Positions 17,303 to 29,465 of a stretch of DNA of 64,000 nucleotides are shown piece by piece. A program made the translations under genes and the position numbers. The notes under the pieces are model-generated. The model worked only from the letters and a program-made list of their open reading frames with translations, did no database searches and was not told the DNA's origin. The stretch is from contig NZ_CADIJM010000010.1 of the NCBI RefSeq assembly GCF_902859585.1, positions 62,001 through 126,000 on the forward strand. The letters run 5' to 3'. Every line of letters begins with the position of its first letter. Position 1 is the first letter of the stretch. This stretch comes from Achromobacter animicus (lineage in GTDB: Bacteria; Pseudomonadota; Gammaproteobacteria; Burkholderiales; Burkholderiaceae_B).

Positions 17303-17919
17303 CCCAGCATCTCCTCGAGTTGAGCGATGGCCGGCTTGGTGATCAGCACTTTCTTGTAGTGGACCAGCGACAACGGATCGGCATAACGGGGCTCGACAAC
17401 GGCAACGTGCGGCAGGTTGCGGGTGGCGAGGTAAACATTTTCATCGACGCTGTCGGTGATGATCAGGACCGAGTCCAGGCCCAGGCTCTTCAGCTTTGCA
17501 GCGGCAGCCTTGGTCTTGGGCGATTCCAGATCAAACGATTCAACGACGGCGATGCGGTCTTCGCGAGCGAGCTGCGACAGGATCGAACGGATCCCGGCGC
17601 GGTACATCTTCTTGTTGACCTTCTGGCTGAAGTTCTCTTCGGGCGAGTTCGGGAAAGTCCGACCACCGCCACGCCACAGCGGCGACGAAGTCATACCAGC
17701 GCGAGCGCGGCCGGTACCCTTTTGACGCCAGGGCTTCTTGGTGGAGTGCTTGACTTCCGTACGGTCCTTCTGAGCACGATTGCCGGAACGCGCGTTGGCT
17801 TGGAAAGCCACGACGATCTGGTGAATCAGCGCTTCGTTGAAGTCACGGCCGAAGATCGTGTCCGGCGCGCTGAACGTAGCAGCGGCCTGACCTTGGTCGT
17901 TCAGGAGCTTGAGATCCAT
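17299..17919 (-). CDS. rplD: 50S ribosomal protein L4
   Basis: A 206-residue protein; the conserved loop [35 protein letters not shown] (residues near 55-90), which enters the exit tunnel, and the C-terminal domain are intact. In E. coli L4 also represses the S10 operon by acting on the leader before rpsJ. Here rpsJ is in another transcription unit, so any such control would have to use the leader before rplC (18614-18770). It lies 4 bases after rplC. Confidence 0.97.
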   Translation of the reverse strand: MDLKLLNDQGQAAATFSAPDTIFGRDFNEALIHQIVVAFQANARSGNRAQKDRTEVKHSTKKPWRQKGTGRARAGMTSSPLWRGGGRTFPNSPEENFSQKVNKKMYRAGIRSILSQLAREDRIAVVESFDLESPKTKAAAAKLKSLGLDSVLIITDSVDENVYLATRNLPHVAVVEPRYADPLSLVHYKKVLITKPAIAQLEEMLG

Positions 17920-17923
17920 TTAC

Positions 17924-18613
17924 TTACGCTCCCTTCTTGGCCGGGGCCTTGATGGCCGGGCGCACAACGATGTCGGCGCCAGCGTGGCCGGGGACAGCGC
18001 CCTTGACCAGCAGCAGGCCGCGCTCAACGTCAACGCGAACGACGTCGAGGTTTTGAACGGTGCGGGTGACGTCACCCAGGTGACCGGCCATGCGCTTACC
18101 CGGGAAAATGCGGCCCGGATCTTGTGCTTGACCAATCGAGCCCGGAACGCGGTGCGAACGGGAGTTACCGTGCGACGCGCGCTGCGAACCGAAGTTGTGA
18201 CGCTTGATGGTACCGGCGAAGCCTTTACCAATGGTCGTGCCCGTGACGTCGACCTGTTGGCCGGCTTCGAACACGGATTCCACGGCGATCACGGAACCGG
18301 CCGCAAATTCAGCGGCGCGAGCGGGATCAAGGCGGAATTCTTTGAGGATGCTACCGGCTTCAGCGCCGGCCTTGGCGTAGTGGCCCGTTTGCGGCTGAGC
18401 CACACGCGAGGCACGACGAGTGCCATAAGCCACCTGGATGGCGGCGTAGCCGTCGGTTTCCAGCGACTTAACTTGGGTCACGCGGTTGTTGGACACGTCC
18501 AGCACGGTCACCGGGATGGATTCACCTTCCTCGGTAAAAATGCGGGTCATGCCGACCTTGCGACCCACCAGCCCCAGCCGGTGAGCGGCGGGCGTGGGTG
18601 TCGAATTCGACAT
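17924..18613 (-). CDS. rplC: 50S ribosomal protein L3, first gene of a shortened S10-type operon
   Basis: The start chosen is the ATG at 18613 ([26 protein letters not shown]), which has GGAGAAAACG in front; a longer frame upstream is not conserved. This gives 229 residues. [23 protein letters not shown] contains the Gln position that PrmB methylates in E. coli. L3 is an early 50S assembly protein close to the peptidyl-transferase centre. It is the first gene of the unit that runs to rpsQ; rpsJ, normally first, is left behind a terminator upstream. Confidence 0.97.
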   Translation of the reverse strand: MSNSTPTPAAHRLGLVGRKVGMTRIFTEEGESIPVTVLDVSNNRVTQVKSLETDGYAAIQVAYGTRRASRVAQPQTGHYAKAGAEAGSILKEFRLDPARAAEFAAGSVIAVESVFEAGQQVDVTGTTIGKGFAGTIKRHNFGSQRASHGNSRSHRVPGSIGQAQDPGRIFPGKRMAGHLGDVTRTVQNLDVVRVDVERGLLLVKGAVPGHAGADIVVRPAIKAPAKKGA

Positions 18614-18770
18614 CGTTTTCTCCATTCCCGACTGCGATTGGTCGGGGCTAATCAGGCAAAAGGTAACGGCCTTTGCCCTACGACTATGTTCAACCTGGAC
18701 TAGGTGCAGCGCCCTCAAACAGCAAGGCGGCCTGGGCTTTGTCCATAGTTAGACTTGCCACAAAATGACA
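18614..18770 (-). promoter_or_regulatory. Structured leader of the rplC operon
   Basis: The proposed transcript has two hairpins before rplC. One at 18655-18677 (GGCAAAGG / CCTTTTGCC with one bulge) and one at 18627-18646 (CCCGAC, 8-base loop, GTCGGG) ending just before the ribosome binding site. Such structures are suited to feedback by a product such as L4, but no similarity to the E. coli S10 leader was established. Confidence 0.4.
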
Positions 18771-18778
18771 AGCTTCGC

Positions 18779-18808
18779 ATATTAGCATGTTTTTTCTAAG
18801 CGGCACAA
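18779..18808 (-). promoter_or_regulatory. Candidate promoter for the rplC operon
   Basis: Minus strand TTGTGC (18803-18808), 18 bases, TAATAT (18779-18784); the -10 is preceded by TGC, an extended -10 arrangement. It lies between the rpsJ terminator and rplC, where a promoter is needed. A second possible pair, TTGTCA with TATGGA, lies about 30 bases closer to rplC. Confidence 0.5.
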
Positions 18809-18949
18809 GCACTTAGCGGATTCAGGCCGTGCCTCGGTGGGCATTTTTGCCACGGTTTGCGCGGCCTGGCGGGCATGCTGCCTTCCAGCGTCGTTTGAGC
18901 AGGTAGTGAGCACATGCTTACATGCTCATTCGGGCCGGAACGCCAAAAC

Positions 18950-18988
18950 AAAATGGCCGCAATCCCGAGGGAGTGCGGCCATTTTTTT
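18950..18988 (-). terminator. Terminator between rpsJ and rplC (bidirectional)
   Basis: Inverted repeat AAATGGCCGCA / TGCGGCCATTT with a 12-base loop. On the minus strand it is followed by TTTTGTTTT, and on the plus strand by TTTTTTT. It lies about 37 bases beyond rpsJ and separates the str-type unit from rplC. Confidence 0.9.
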
Positions 18989-19025
18989 ACGAACCTGCCG
19001 GCGAAGGTAGCAGGCCCGGAGCGTC

Positions 19026-19337
19026 TTACTGCAGCGCGATTTCGACGTCGACGCCGGCCGGCAGGTCCAGACGCATCAGGGCGTCAACGGTCTTGTCGGT
19101 GGGATCAACGATGTCCATCAGGCGCTGATGGGTACGGATTTCGAACTGGTCACGCGACGTCTTGTTGACGTGCGGCGAACGCAGAACGTCGTAGCGACGG
19201 ATACGCGTGGGCAGCGGCACCGGACCGCGGACGACAGCGCCCGTGCGCTTGGCGGTGTCGACGATTTCGGCGGCCGATTGATCGATCAGCTTGTAATCGA
19301 AGGCTTTCAAGCGGATGCGGATCTTTTGGTTTTTCAT
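19026..19337 (-). CDS. rpsJ: 30S ribosomal protein S10 (NusE)
   Basis: A 103-residue protein; [61 protein letters not shown] are the conserved S10 core. S10 belongs to the 30S head and, as NusE, pairs with NusB and NusG in transcription antitermination and coupling. It is the last gene of rpsL-rpsG-fusA-tufA-rpsJ and is followed by a terminator, so it is expressed with the str operon and not with rplC. Confidence 0.97.
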   Translation of the reverse strand: MKNQKIRIRLKAFDYKLIDQSAAEIVDTAKRTGAVVRGPVPLPTRIRRYDVLRSPHVNKTSRDQFEIRTHQRLMDIVDPTDKTVDALMRLDLPAGVDVEIALQ

Positions 19338-19359
19338 GGCGTTTCCTAAAGAACGAGAC

Positions 19360-19383
19360 GCGAGGGCGGGATCACGCCCTCGC
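19360..19383 (-). other. Intercistronic hairpin between tufA and rpsJ
   Basis: Perfect 9-base stem GCGAGGGCG / CGCCCTCGC around a 6-base loop, without a T-run. It may protect upstream tufA mRNA from 3' decay or reduce read-through into rpsJ. Confidence 0.6.
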
Positions 19384-19411
19384 TGGTTGGGTGCTGCTTA
19401 ATAGATCCGAA

Positions 19412-20602
<1,191 letters not shown>

Positions 20603-20640
20603 GATCTCTATCCTTTGACTTTCAAGGAAACTTGATTTCT

Positions 20641-20671
20641 GCCGGGGCCGTCCGGATGGACGGACCCGGCA
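20641..20671 (-). other. Intercistronic hairpin between fusA and tufA
   Basis: GCCGGG plus CCGTCC pair with GGACGG plus CCCGGC around a GGAT loop with single-base bulges. There is no T-run. It may allow separate tufA mRNA ends or attenuation. Confidence 0.5.
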
Positions 20672-20679
20672 AGGGTTAT

Positions 20680-22782
<2,103 letters not shown>

Positions 22783-22800
22783 GGTGGATTAGTCCTTAAA

Positions 22801-23271
22801 TTACCAGCGGAAATGGCTGAAGGCCTTGTTGGCCTCTGCCATCTTGTGCGTGTCTTCGCGCTTCTTCATCGCGGCGCCACGACCTTCGGAGGCGTCGATC
22901 AGTTCGCCAGCAAGACGCAGATCCATCGACTTCTCGCCACGCTTCTTGGCGGCTTCACGGAGCCAACGCATAGCCAGGGCCAGGCGGCGCACGGGGCGCA
23001 CTTCAACCGGCACTTGGTAGTTGGCACCGCCAACGCGGCGGCTCTTGACTTCGACGATCGGCTTGATGTTGTTGATCGCCAGGCTGAAAACCTCGATCGG
23101 CTCTTTGCCGGTCTTGGTGGCGACTTGCTCGAGGGCGCCGTAAACGATGCGCTCGGCGACGGCCTTCTTGCCGTCCAGCATGACGACGTTCATGAACTTG
23201 GCGAGCTCGACGCTGCCGAACTTGGGATCGGGCAGAATCTCGCGCTTGGGTACTTCGCGACGACGGGGCAT
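22801..23271 (-). CDS. rpsG: 30S ribosomal protein S7
   Basis: A 156-residue protein; [47 protein letters not shown] and the C-terminal [22 protein letters not shown] match S7, the primary binder of the 16S 3' major domain and contact of the E-site tRNA. In E. coli S7 represses its operon by binding between rpsL and rpsG. The 166-base gap upstream here contains a perfect hairpin at 23397-23414. Confidence 0.97.
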   Translation of the reverse strand: MPRRREVPKREILPDPKFGSVELAKFMNVVMLDGKKAVAERIVYGALEQVATKTGKEPIEVFSLAINNIKPIVEVKSRRVGGANYQVPVEVRPVRRLALAMRWLREAAKKRGEKSMDLRLAGELIDASEGRGAAMKKREDTHKMAEANKAFSHFRW

Positions 23272-23437
23272 TGTTGCTTCCTTGTGTCTGTTCAGTTGAA
23301 CCGTGTTTCATTACACGGCCATGGCCGTCCATTGGGACGACCCCTTACGTGCCGCGCACCTTCCCATCATCTGGACGGCGCGGTCGCACTTCCCGGGTGA
23401 CGGACTTCCGTCACGTGGGGGTACTGCCGACTTGCTA
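23272..23437 (-). promoter_or_regulatory. rpsL-rpsG intercistronic region, possible S7 control site
   Basis: A 166-base gap, long for this operon. It contains GTGACGGA / TCCGTCAC (23397-23414), a perfect 8-base stem with a 2-base centre, and GC-rich segments able to pair nearer rpsG. In E. coli S7 binds the equivalent (96-base) gap and blocks rpsG translation. No specific S7-site similarity was shown here. Confidence 0.45.
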
Positions 23438-23815
23438 TTAAGCCTTCTTCGGGCGCTTGGCGCCGTACTTCGAGCGGGCTTGCTTACGGTCCTTGACGCC
23501 TTGCAGGTCAAGGGAACCGCGCACGATGTGATAACGCACACCGGGCAAGTCCTTCACACGGCCGCCACGCACCAGAACCACCGAGTGCTCTTGCAGGTTG
23601 TGGCCTTCACCGCCGATGTACGAAATGACTTCGTAACCGTTGGTCAGACGCACTTTGGCAACCTTACGCAGAGCGGAGTTCGGCTTCTTGGGGGTGGTGG
23701 TGTACACGCGAGTGCACACGCCGCGGCGTTGCGGGCAGTTTTCGAGCGCGGGGCTCTTGCTTTTGATGATGCTGACTTCGCGCGGCTTGCGCACGAGTTG
23801 GCTAATGGTAGGCAT
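23438..23815 (-). CDS. rpsL: 30S ribosomal protein S12
   Basis: A 125-residue protein; [57 protein letters not shown]. The streptomycin-relevant lysines are both wild type (PKKPNSA, Lys43 region, and GGRVKDLPG, Lys88 region). The PNSA segment contacts the decoding site. It is the first gene of the str operon, with a leader of about 290 bases from the promoter at 24110-24139. Confidence 0.97.
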
Positions 23816-23923
23816 GACCTTTGAAATCCCTTTTACGTACCACTGGTAAGTACTTACGTACTCGTCTCCTGGAGCGGGTGAGCTTTCGGAGAAGGCAGTT
23901 CGCGCAAAACCGCCTCAAACGTT

Positions 23924-23951
23924 CAAATACGTAAAAGAGCGGGCTTGCCAA
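23924..23951 (-). promoter_or_regulatory. Possible second promoter of the str operon
   Basis: Minus strand TTGGCA (23946-23951), 16 bases, TATTTG (23924-23929), about 110 bases before rpsL. It is weaker than the upstream candidate. The 508-base gap 23816-24323 holds this and the stronger promoter and nothing else I could recognise. Confidence 0.35.
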
Positions 23952-24109
23952 CAAACCATGACAAACGCACAAAATCGGGTGCAGCCAGAAAAACAGTTGG
24001 TGCTAGCTGGGCCAAGGACAAAGGTTCGTGACGCGCCTTTGGGCCTTGATCCTGAACTGTCTGCCTGAGCGTGCGGATTTTGCGCGCGAAATAAAGCAGT
24101 AAGCCCTTT

Positions 24110-24139
24110 AGCATAACTGAGATCAAGGGCTACTGTCAA
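24110..24139 (-). promoter_or_regulatory. Main candidate promoter of rpsL-rpsG-fusA-tufA-rpsJ
   Basis: Minus strand perfect TTGACA (24134-24139), 18-base spacer, TATGCT (24110-24115, 4/6). The sequence upstream is A/T-rich (TACAAAAAACT), resembling an UP element. It gives a leader of about 290 bases before rpsL. Confidence 0.65.
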
Positions 24140-24323
24140 AGTTTTTTGTAAGTGTCGCGCAGCGGCGAGTTGGCGCGAAAAGCGGGGCATTTGACCGCCG
24201 CTGGCGAAAATTGGGGCCACGTAGCGGGCAGATCGAGGACCGGCAAGTGCGGCCGGCCGTGACGCCCTATCCGGGCAATCCCTGCCCTCCGGCATGGCTC
24301 CGCGAAGTGTACAGCGTGCGCGT

Positions 24324-25043
24324 TTAGCGGTCTGTAAAAAGATAGCCGCTGCCGTATACCGTGCGGATCGGCAACACCACGCCTGCCTGTTCGGCCTTGC
24401 GCCGCAGCCGGCTGACGATAACGTCGATGCTGCGCGCGCTGCTGGCTCGTGCAGCGCCCCCTTCCACCTGCAATTCGTTCCCCAGGGCTTCGCGGTCGAC
24501 CGCCTTTCCCGCCACGTTCAGCAGGGCGCGAACGATGAGGCGCTCGTTGGCGGACAGCGACAGCGTGACGCCATTCGGGGCGGCCAGCGTCCAGCCCTGG
24601 TCGTGGAGCTCCCAGCGGCCGTTGCCCGCGTCCTGCGGCTCGGCGGGATCGGCGGCCGCCGGCAGGCGGCGCGCCAGCGCCAGCAAGATGCAGACGAGTT
24701 CACGAGGATCCTGGGGATCGGGCAGGCAGGCATCGGCGCCGCTCTGCAGGCAGCGCAGGCGGCTGTCCACGGGCATGCCCTTGCCGACAACCACGATGCC
24801 CAGCGGCGCGGAGCCATGCAGCCGCGCAATGAGGGCGTAACCGATTTCGCCCGACGCGCCGATGTCCAGAACCACGGCGTCGTGGTGGCCGCTGCTGAGC
24901 AGGCCGAACAATTCCAACGAGGTCGAGCATCCGCGGGCCGAGATGCCGGCCTGCAACAGCGTGGACACGGACGAACCGCGCACGGTTTCGTCCGGTGACA
25001 TCACAAGTATGCGCAATTGATTCATATCTGTTCCGGTCTGCAT
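24324..25043 (-). CDS. Atypical response regulator with winged-helix output domain
   Basis: The start at 25043 (MQTGTDMNQLRILVMSPDE, with AAGGGG upstream) gives 239 residues; 25025 (MNQ) is an alternative, and the long frame upstream is not coding-like. Residues 10-115 have a receiver fold with Asp18-Glu19 and Asp60 (AVVLDIGASG). The conserved Thr/Ser after strand 4 is replaced (VVVGKG), and the conserved Lys before Pro is Asp109 (LPDPQDP), so phosphorylation-dependent switching should be impaired or absent. Residues about 145-239 are an OmpR/PhoB-type winged helix (LSLSANERLIVRALL, SIDVIVSRLRRKAEQ, IRTVYGSGYLF). It is divergent (240 bases) from a canonical response regulator and has no kinase beside it in its own direction. 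Confidence 0.85.
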   Translation of the reverse strand: MQTGTDMNQLRILVMSPDETVRGSSVSTLLQAGISARGCSTSLELFGLLSSGHHDAVVLDIGASGEIGYALIARLHGSAPLGIVVVGKGMPVDSRLRCLQSGADACLPDPQDPRELVCILLALARRLPAAADPAEPQDAGNGRWELHDQGWTLAAPNGVTLSLSANERLIVRALLNVAGKAVDREALGNELQVEGGAARASSARSIDVIVSRLRRKAEQAGVVLPIRTVYGSGYLFTDR

Positions 25044-25283
25044 TCCCTCCCCTTGCACCGCCTGCTGTGTCGCGGCTGGTGACATCGTTGGAACAGTTTG
25101 GCGTCGCCCTATGCAACAACTCCAGTCAAGATTCGTCAACTTTGCAATGTTTGACAGTTCTTGCCATAACGTAGCCGCCGAAGGGTTTTCCCGAGTTATC
25201 ATTCGTTTACATAAATCCCCCCTTCGTTTTGCTAGGTCGCCACACGCGCGCCTGCGCAGCCAACTTTCGCGAGAACTCGTCCA
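25044..25283. promoter_or_regulatory. Divergent control region between two response regulators
   Basis: 240 bases containing an A/T-rich centre. On the plus strand TTGCAA (25142-25147), 17 bases, CATAAC (25165-25170) is a possible promoter for the operon that starts at 25284; TTGACA at 25151-25156 lies inside it. Binding sites for either regulator are not evident as repeats. Confidence 0.3.
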
Positions 25284-26000
25284 ATGAAAATCGCGTCGCT
25301 GGAAGACGACCTGGACCAGGCTCGGCGCATCCAGCAAGTTCTGACCGCCGCCGGCTATGCTTGCACCAGCTATCACCAGAGCCGGGATCTGCTCGCCGCC
25401 CTTCGCACTGAAACGTATGACCTGGTGCTGCTGGACTGGCACCTGCCCGACATCGACGGCGACGACGTCGTCCGCTGGCTGCGCACACACATCGGCGCGC
25501 GCATTCCCGTGATTTTCCTGACCAACCGGTCGGCCGAGGATGATCTGGTCGAAGGCCTGCGTGCAGGCGCGGACGACTACATCGTCAAGCCGATGCGTCC
25601 GCTCGAGCTTCTGGCACGGGTCGCGGCGCTGCTGCGCCGCAGCCAGATCGCCGAGCCCGTCGACCAGACCATTGAAGTCGCGCGGTATCGGGTCGACCCC
25701 GCGGCGCGCGCCATTTCGCTGGACGACGTCGCGATTTCGCTGGCCCCGAAGGAATTCGAGCTGGCGCTGCTGTTCTTTCGCAATGTCGGCCGGCTCATGT
25801 CGCGCGACGTGCTCGCCGAGTGCGTCTGGAACCGCGAAATCCCCGCCACCTCGCGCACGTTGGATACGCACCTATCGAACATCCGGCAGAAGCTGCAGCT
25901 CCGTCCGCAGCACGGCGTGCGCCTGACCTCCTCTTATGCGCTTGGCTACCGGCTCGAACTGGTCAGCCCGTCCGACGACGGCCAGAACCTCTCGCCGTAA
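25284..26000 (+). CDS. OmpR/PhoB-family response regulator
   Basis: A 238-residue protein. The receiver (1-115) has Asp8-Asp9, phospho-acceptor Asp51 (LVLLDWHLPDIDGDD), Thr80 (IFLTN) and Lys102 (GADDYIVKPMRPLEL), all canonical. The winged helix (about 130-230: ISLAPKEFELALLFFRNVGRLMSRDVLAECVW, TLDTHLSNIRQKLQL, SYALGYRL) binds DNA. The first gene of a three-gene operon, 34 bases before the LysM-FecR gene and cotranscribed with the CHASE2 histidine kinase, which is the likely phosphodonor. Targets unknown. Confidence 0.93.
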   Translation: MKIASLEDDLDQARRIQQVLTAAGYACTSYHQSRDLLAALRTETYDLVLLDWHLPDIDGDDVVRWLRTHIGARIPVIFLTNRSAEDDLVEGLRAGADDYIVKPMRPLELLARVAALLRRSQIAEPVDQTIEVARYRVDPAARAISLDDVAISLAPKEFELALLFFRNVGRLMSRDVLAECVWNREIPATSRTLDTHLSNIRQKLQLRPQHGVRLTSSYALGYRLELVSPSDDGQNLSP

Positions 26001-26034
26001 CGGCGTCGCCCGAATCCCTGGAGAATCGTTTGCC

Positions 26035-27141
26035 ATGAGCCGCTTCCGCGCGCTTTCTCTGCTTGTCCTGGCTTCCTGCATGACGCTGGCCGCCCCCGCG
26101 CACAGCCAGCCCGCCGGCGCATTGGGCGACGACTTCATCCATCGCGTGCGCCAGGGCGAGACGCTGATCGAACTGGCCACGCAGTACACACGCAACCAGG
26201 CCAACTGGAACCGGTTGCAGACGCTCAACAAGGTCGTGACCCCGGAATTGCTGCCCATCGGGTTGGAACTGCACATCCCGCTGGCGATGATTCCGGTGCG
26301 CGACGCGCAGGCGCAGGTCGTGCACGTCAGCGGTCAGGCCAGCCTGAATGGCAAGTCCGTGCAGCCCGGAACGCCGGTGTCCGAAGGCAGTACGCTGGAA
26401 ACCGCCCCCAACGGTTTCGTCACGCTGCAGCTTGCCGACGGATCGCGGCTCACGTTGCCGTCCAACGGCGCGGTGGACCTCACACGCCTGCGCCAGTTCG
26501 AGGGCACTGCGCTGACGGATTCGGTGATCAATGTGCGGCGCGGCAGCGTGGAATCCAGCGTCGCGCCAGCGGGCCAGGGTGTGGGCCGTTTCGAGATCCG
26601 CACGCCGGTCGCCGTGACGGGTGTGCGCGGCACGCGATTCCGCGTGCAGAGCAGCGCGCAAGGCGTCCATAGCGAAGTCCTGGAAGGCAGCGTGCGCTTG
26701 CAGGCGCACGCGCCCGGCGATTCGCCCGCCAAGCCGGTCGCGGTGGCGCAAGGTTACGGGGCCGCGGTGGGCGCCGACGGCGCCATGTCCGCCCTGCGTC
26801 CGCTGCTCGCCGCGCCGCAATTGGGCGATCCGGTACGCGCCGGCGGCACGTGGTCAGTGCCGTTTGCGCCGGTCGAAGGGGCGCAAAGCTATCTGGTTCG
26901 CGTCTCGCGCGATGCCGATGGCGCGCTGCCCGTGTCGTCCGCCAGCTTTCCCGCCAACGACATCCGCTTTTCCGCGCCGGGCCCCGGCACGTTCTACGTG
27001 TCGGTGCGCGCCGTCGATGCGCTTGGCCTGCACGGGGCGGATTCGGTCCGATCCTTCGAGGGCGCGAACATGTTGATGACGTCGTACGGCCTTGGCGTTG
27101 GCAGCGGCTCTGGCGGGCTTGTGACGCTGACCGCGTACTAA
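26035..27141 (+). CDS. Secreted LysM-FecR domain protein
   Basis: The start at 26035 (MSRFRALSLLVLASCMTLAAPAHS, signal peptide) gives 368 residues. A LysM domain lies at about 34-82 (HRVRQGETLIELATQYTRNQANWNRLQTLNKV, then LPIGLELHIPL), suggesting peptidoglycan binding. A FecR-type domain follows at about 95-225 (GQASLNGKSVQPGTPVSEGSTLETAPNGFVTLQLADGSRLTLPSNGAV, then FEIRTPVAVTGVRGTRFRV). The C-terminal part (265-350) looks like a beta-sandwich domain (SVPFAPVEGAQSYLVRVSRDADGA). There is no membrane anchor after the signal, so it is periplasmic. FecR domains usually pass an envelope signal to a membrane partner; the adjacent CHASE2 kinase, 10 bases downstream, is the obvious candidate. Confidence 0.88.
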   Translation: MSRFRALSLLVLASCMTLAAPAHSQPAGALGDDFIHRVRQGETLIELATQYTRNQANWNRLQTLNKVVTPELLPIGLELHIPLAMIPVRDAQAQVVHVSGQASLNGKSVQPGTPVSEGSTLETAPNGFVTLQLADGSRLTLPSNGAVDLTRLRQFEGTALTDSVINVRRGSVESSVAPAGQGVGRFEIRTPVAVTGVRGTRFRVQSSAQGVHSEVLEGSVRLQAHAPGDSPAKPVAVAQGYGAAVGADGAMSALRPLLAAPQLGDPVRAGGTWSVPFAPVEGAQSYLVRVSRDADGALPVSSASFPANDIRFSAPGPGTFYVSVRAVDALGLHGADSVRSFEGANMLMTSYGLGVGSGSGGLVTLTAY

Positions 27142-27151
27142 GACAGGCGCC

Positions 27152-29455
27152 ATGGCCGCCCCCGCCGACTCGCTCGACCGGTCCTGGCGGTCCGGATTGT
27201 GGCTGACGTTGGCGTTGGCGGCGCTGGCCGCTTTCCTGGGCACTTTCAATGGGCTCGGCCGTCTTGATCAGGTCTTGTACGACCGCGCGGTGATGATGAC
27301 GGGCCGTCCGGCTGATCCGGACATCCTGGTCGTGGCGATCGACGACGCGAGCATCGACGCGCTGGGACGCTGGCCGTGGCGGCGTGCCATCCACGCGGCC
27401 TTGCTCGACCGGCTGGCGGGCGCGCGGGCTGTGGGGGTGGATCTCATCTTTGCCGAGCCAGACAAGATCAATGCCGCAGACGATGCCATCCTGGCGGACA
27501 GCATCCGGCGCAACGCGCACACCGTGCTGCCCGTGGTTCTGGACCGTCTGAAAAACCCGACGGCCATCGGCCTGCCGATCCCCGAATTGGCGCAGGCATC
27601 GGCCTCCACCGGCTTCATCAATGCAGTCATCGACCCGGACGGCGTCGTGCGCGAAGCCGCCCTCACCGCGCAATTTGCCGGCGACCGCAGAAATCATCTG
27701 GCCATCTCGATGCTCGAGGTCGGCGGCGAAGCTGATCGCGCCCAACGGTTGCTCAAGCGTGCAAACGCCGACGGACGGATCCTGATCCCGTATGCAGGCC
27801 CGCCCGGCCACGTGCGGACCGTCTCCTATCTTTCGGTGCTGCGGGGCGATTGGACGCCCGATGAGCTGCGCGGCAAGTATGTGCTGGTGGGCGCCTGGGC
27901 GACGGGCCTGGGCGACGAGTATCCGACGCCGGTGTCGCACGACGTCAGCGGCATATCGGGCGTGGAGATCATCGCCAACGTTCTGCAGGCCGCGCGGGAC
28001 GACATCGCCTTCCAGCGGCCACCGGCCGGGTGGAGCGCGCTTTTCGCGCTGTTGCCGGTGTTGCTCGCCAGCTTGGCCTTGTGGCGCCTGTCGCCCAAGA
28101 AGGCGCTGCTGGTCAGCCTTGCGCTGCTTGCCGCCATCCCGCTTGCATCGTGGCTGCTGCTTGCCCAGGCCTATCTGTGGTTCGCACCGACCGCGGCGTT
28201 GGCGGGCGTGGCCTTGTGCTATCCGCTCTGGAGCTGGCGCAATCAGGAAGCCGCGCTGCGCTATATGGATACGGAACTGCAGCGCCTGCAGCGCGAATAC
28301 CCCCCGATCCTGAACGAAGCCCGCGTGCAGCTTGCCAATCCGAATGCGTCGCTGGAGAGCCGGGTCGGCGAACTTCGGCGTGCGCTGGCGCGAGTGCGCA
28401 ACCTGCGGCGGTTCCTGGCTGACGGGCTGGACGGCATGCCGGATGCGACGCTGGTGTTCGACCAGGAAGGCCGCATGCGATTCCGCAACCAGGCCGCCAT
28501 CCTGTTCTTCCAGCGGCTTGGCATCCGTCCGCCTCGGATCGGCCGGCCGGCGGCGCACCTGCTGGAACATACCCTCGCCGACGAGGCGGCGCGGACACGC
28601 GTGGCAGAGGCCCTAAGCGGCCGTCCGCCCGCCGACGCCGCCTCGCCTTGGAGCGCGGACGTCGAAGTGCGCGACCGCGCCGGCCGCGACCTGATCCTGA
28701 AATGCGCCCCCATCCACACGGCCGAGGGCCAGTTCGCAGGCACGGTCGCCACGCTGACCGACATCTCAAGCATTCGCCAGGCCGAGCGGCAACGCGAAGA
28801 AACGCTGCGCTTCATCTCGCACGACATGCGCGCGCCGCAAAGCTCGATTCTTGCGTTGGTGGAGCTATCGCGGGAAGGCGGGCAGCAGGAAGTGCGGCCC
28901 GACACGCTCGAGCGCATTGCGATGCTGGCCAACCGCACGCTCACGCTGGTCGATGACTTCGTGCATCTGACACGTGCCGAATCGATGCCGATCAGCACCA
29001 TCGAGCTGGATCTGGGCAGTTTGCTGCAGGACGCCGTCGACGATCTCTGGCCGTCTGCCAACAAACGCGGCATCGCATTGGAGACCCGGATGCCGCTGCC
29101 GGTTGCCTACACCCGCGGCGAACAGACGCTGCTGATACGCGCGCTCTGCAACCTGGTCGACAACGCCATCAAGTACAGCGCCAGCGGCACGCGCATCGAA
29201 TGCGGCATTGATGAACAGCCCGGCTTCTGGCGCGTGCGCATCAAGGATCAAGGCCAGGGAATCGCGGCCCAGGACGTAGCCCGGTTGTTCGAACCGTTTG
29301 CGCGGGTGGGCGTTGAAACGCGGGGGGATGTGGGCGGTGCCGGATTGGGACTGGCTTTCGTGCACACCGTAGCCAAACGGCATGGCGGGCGCATCGAGGT
29401 GCAGAGTGAACCGGGCGTCGGCTCAGAGTTCATCCTGCACCTGCCGAAGGTGTAG
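27152..29455 (+). CDS. CHASE2-PAS sensor histidine kinase (767 aa)
   Basis: One hydrophobic segment near 15-33 is followed by a CHASE2 sensor domain (about 35-285: LDQVLYDRAVMMTGRPADPDILVVAIDDASIDALGRWPWRRA, GVDLIFAEPD, GVEIIANVL), which should be periplasmic. Three hydrophobic segments (about 296-362) come next, then a coiled region, a PAS-like domain (about 425-540) and a HisKA/HATPase core: His557 in FISHDMRAPQSSI, N-box NLVDNAIKYS, DQGQGI and GGAGLGLAF. It should autophosphorylate and pass phosphate to the regulator encoded two genes upstream. CHASE2 proteins often sit beside FecR-type proteins, as here; the stimulus is unknown. The next gene is convergent. Confidence 0.93.
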   Translation: MAAPADSLDRSWRSGLWLTLALAALAAFLGTFNGLGRLDQVLYDRAVMMTGRPADPDILVVAIDDASIDALGRWPWRRAIHAALLDRLAGARAVGVDLIFAEPDKINAADDAILADSIRRNAHTVLPVVLDRLKNPTAIGLPIPELAQASASTGFINAVIDPDGVVREAALTAQFAGDRRNHLAISMLEVGGEADRAQRLLKRANADGRILIPYAGPPGHVRTVSYLSVLRGDWTPDELRGKYVLVGAWATGLGDEYPTPVSHDVSGISGVEIIANVLQAARDDIAFQRPPAGWSALFALLPVLLASLALWRLSPKKALLVSLALLAAIPLASWLLLAQAYLWFAPTAALAGVALCYPLWSWRNQEAALRYMDTELQRLQREYPPILNEARVQLANPNASLESRVGELRRALARVRNLRRFLADGLDGMPDATLVFDQEGRMRFRNQAAILFFQRLGIRPPRIGRPAAHLLEHTLADEAARTRVAEALSGRPPADAASPWSADVEVRDRAGRDLILKCAPIHTAEGQFAGTVATLTDISSIRQAERQREETLRFISHDMRAPQSSILALVELSREGGQQEVRPDTLERIAMLANRTLTLVDDFVHLTRAESMPISTIELDLGSLLQDAVDDLWPSANKRGIALETRMPLPVAYTRGEQTLLIRALCNLVDNAIKYSASGTRIECGIDEQPGFWRVRIKDQGQGIAAQDVARLFEPFARVGVETRGDVGGAGLGLAFVHTVAKRHGGRIEVQSEPGVGSEFILHLPKV

Positions 29456-29465
29456 ACCGCCTTAT

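Noticed and set aside
24324-25871. A 515-codon version of the degenerate response regulator starting at 25871
   Set aside because: The extra N-terminal part is antisense to the canonical regulator gene and crosses the divergent promoter region; the receiver domain begins only at about 25020.
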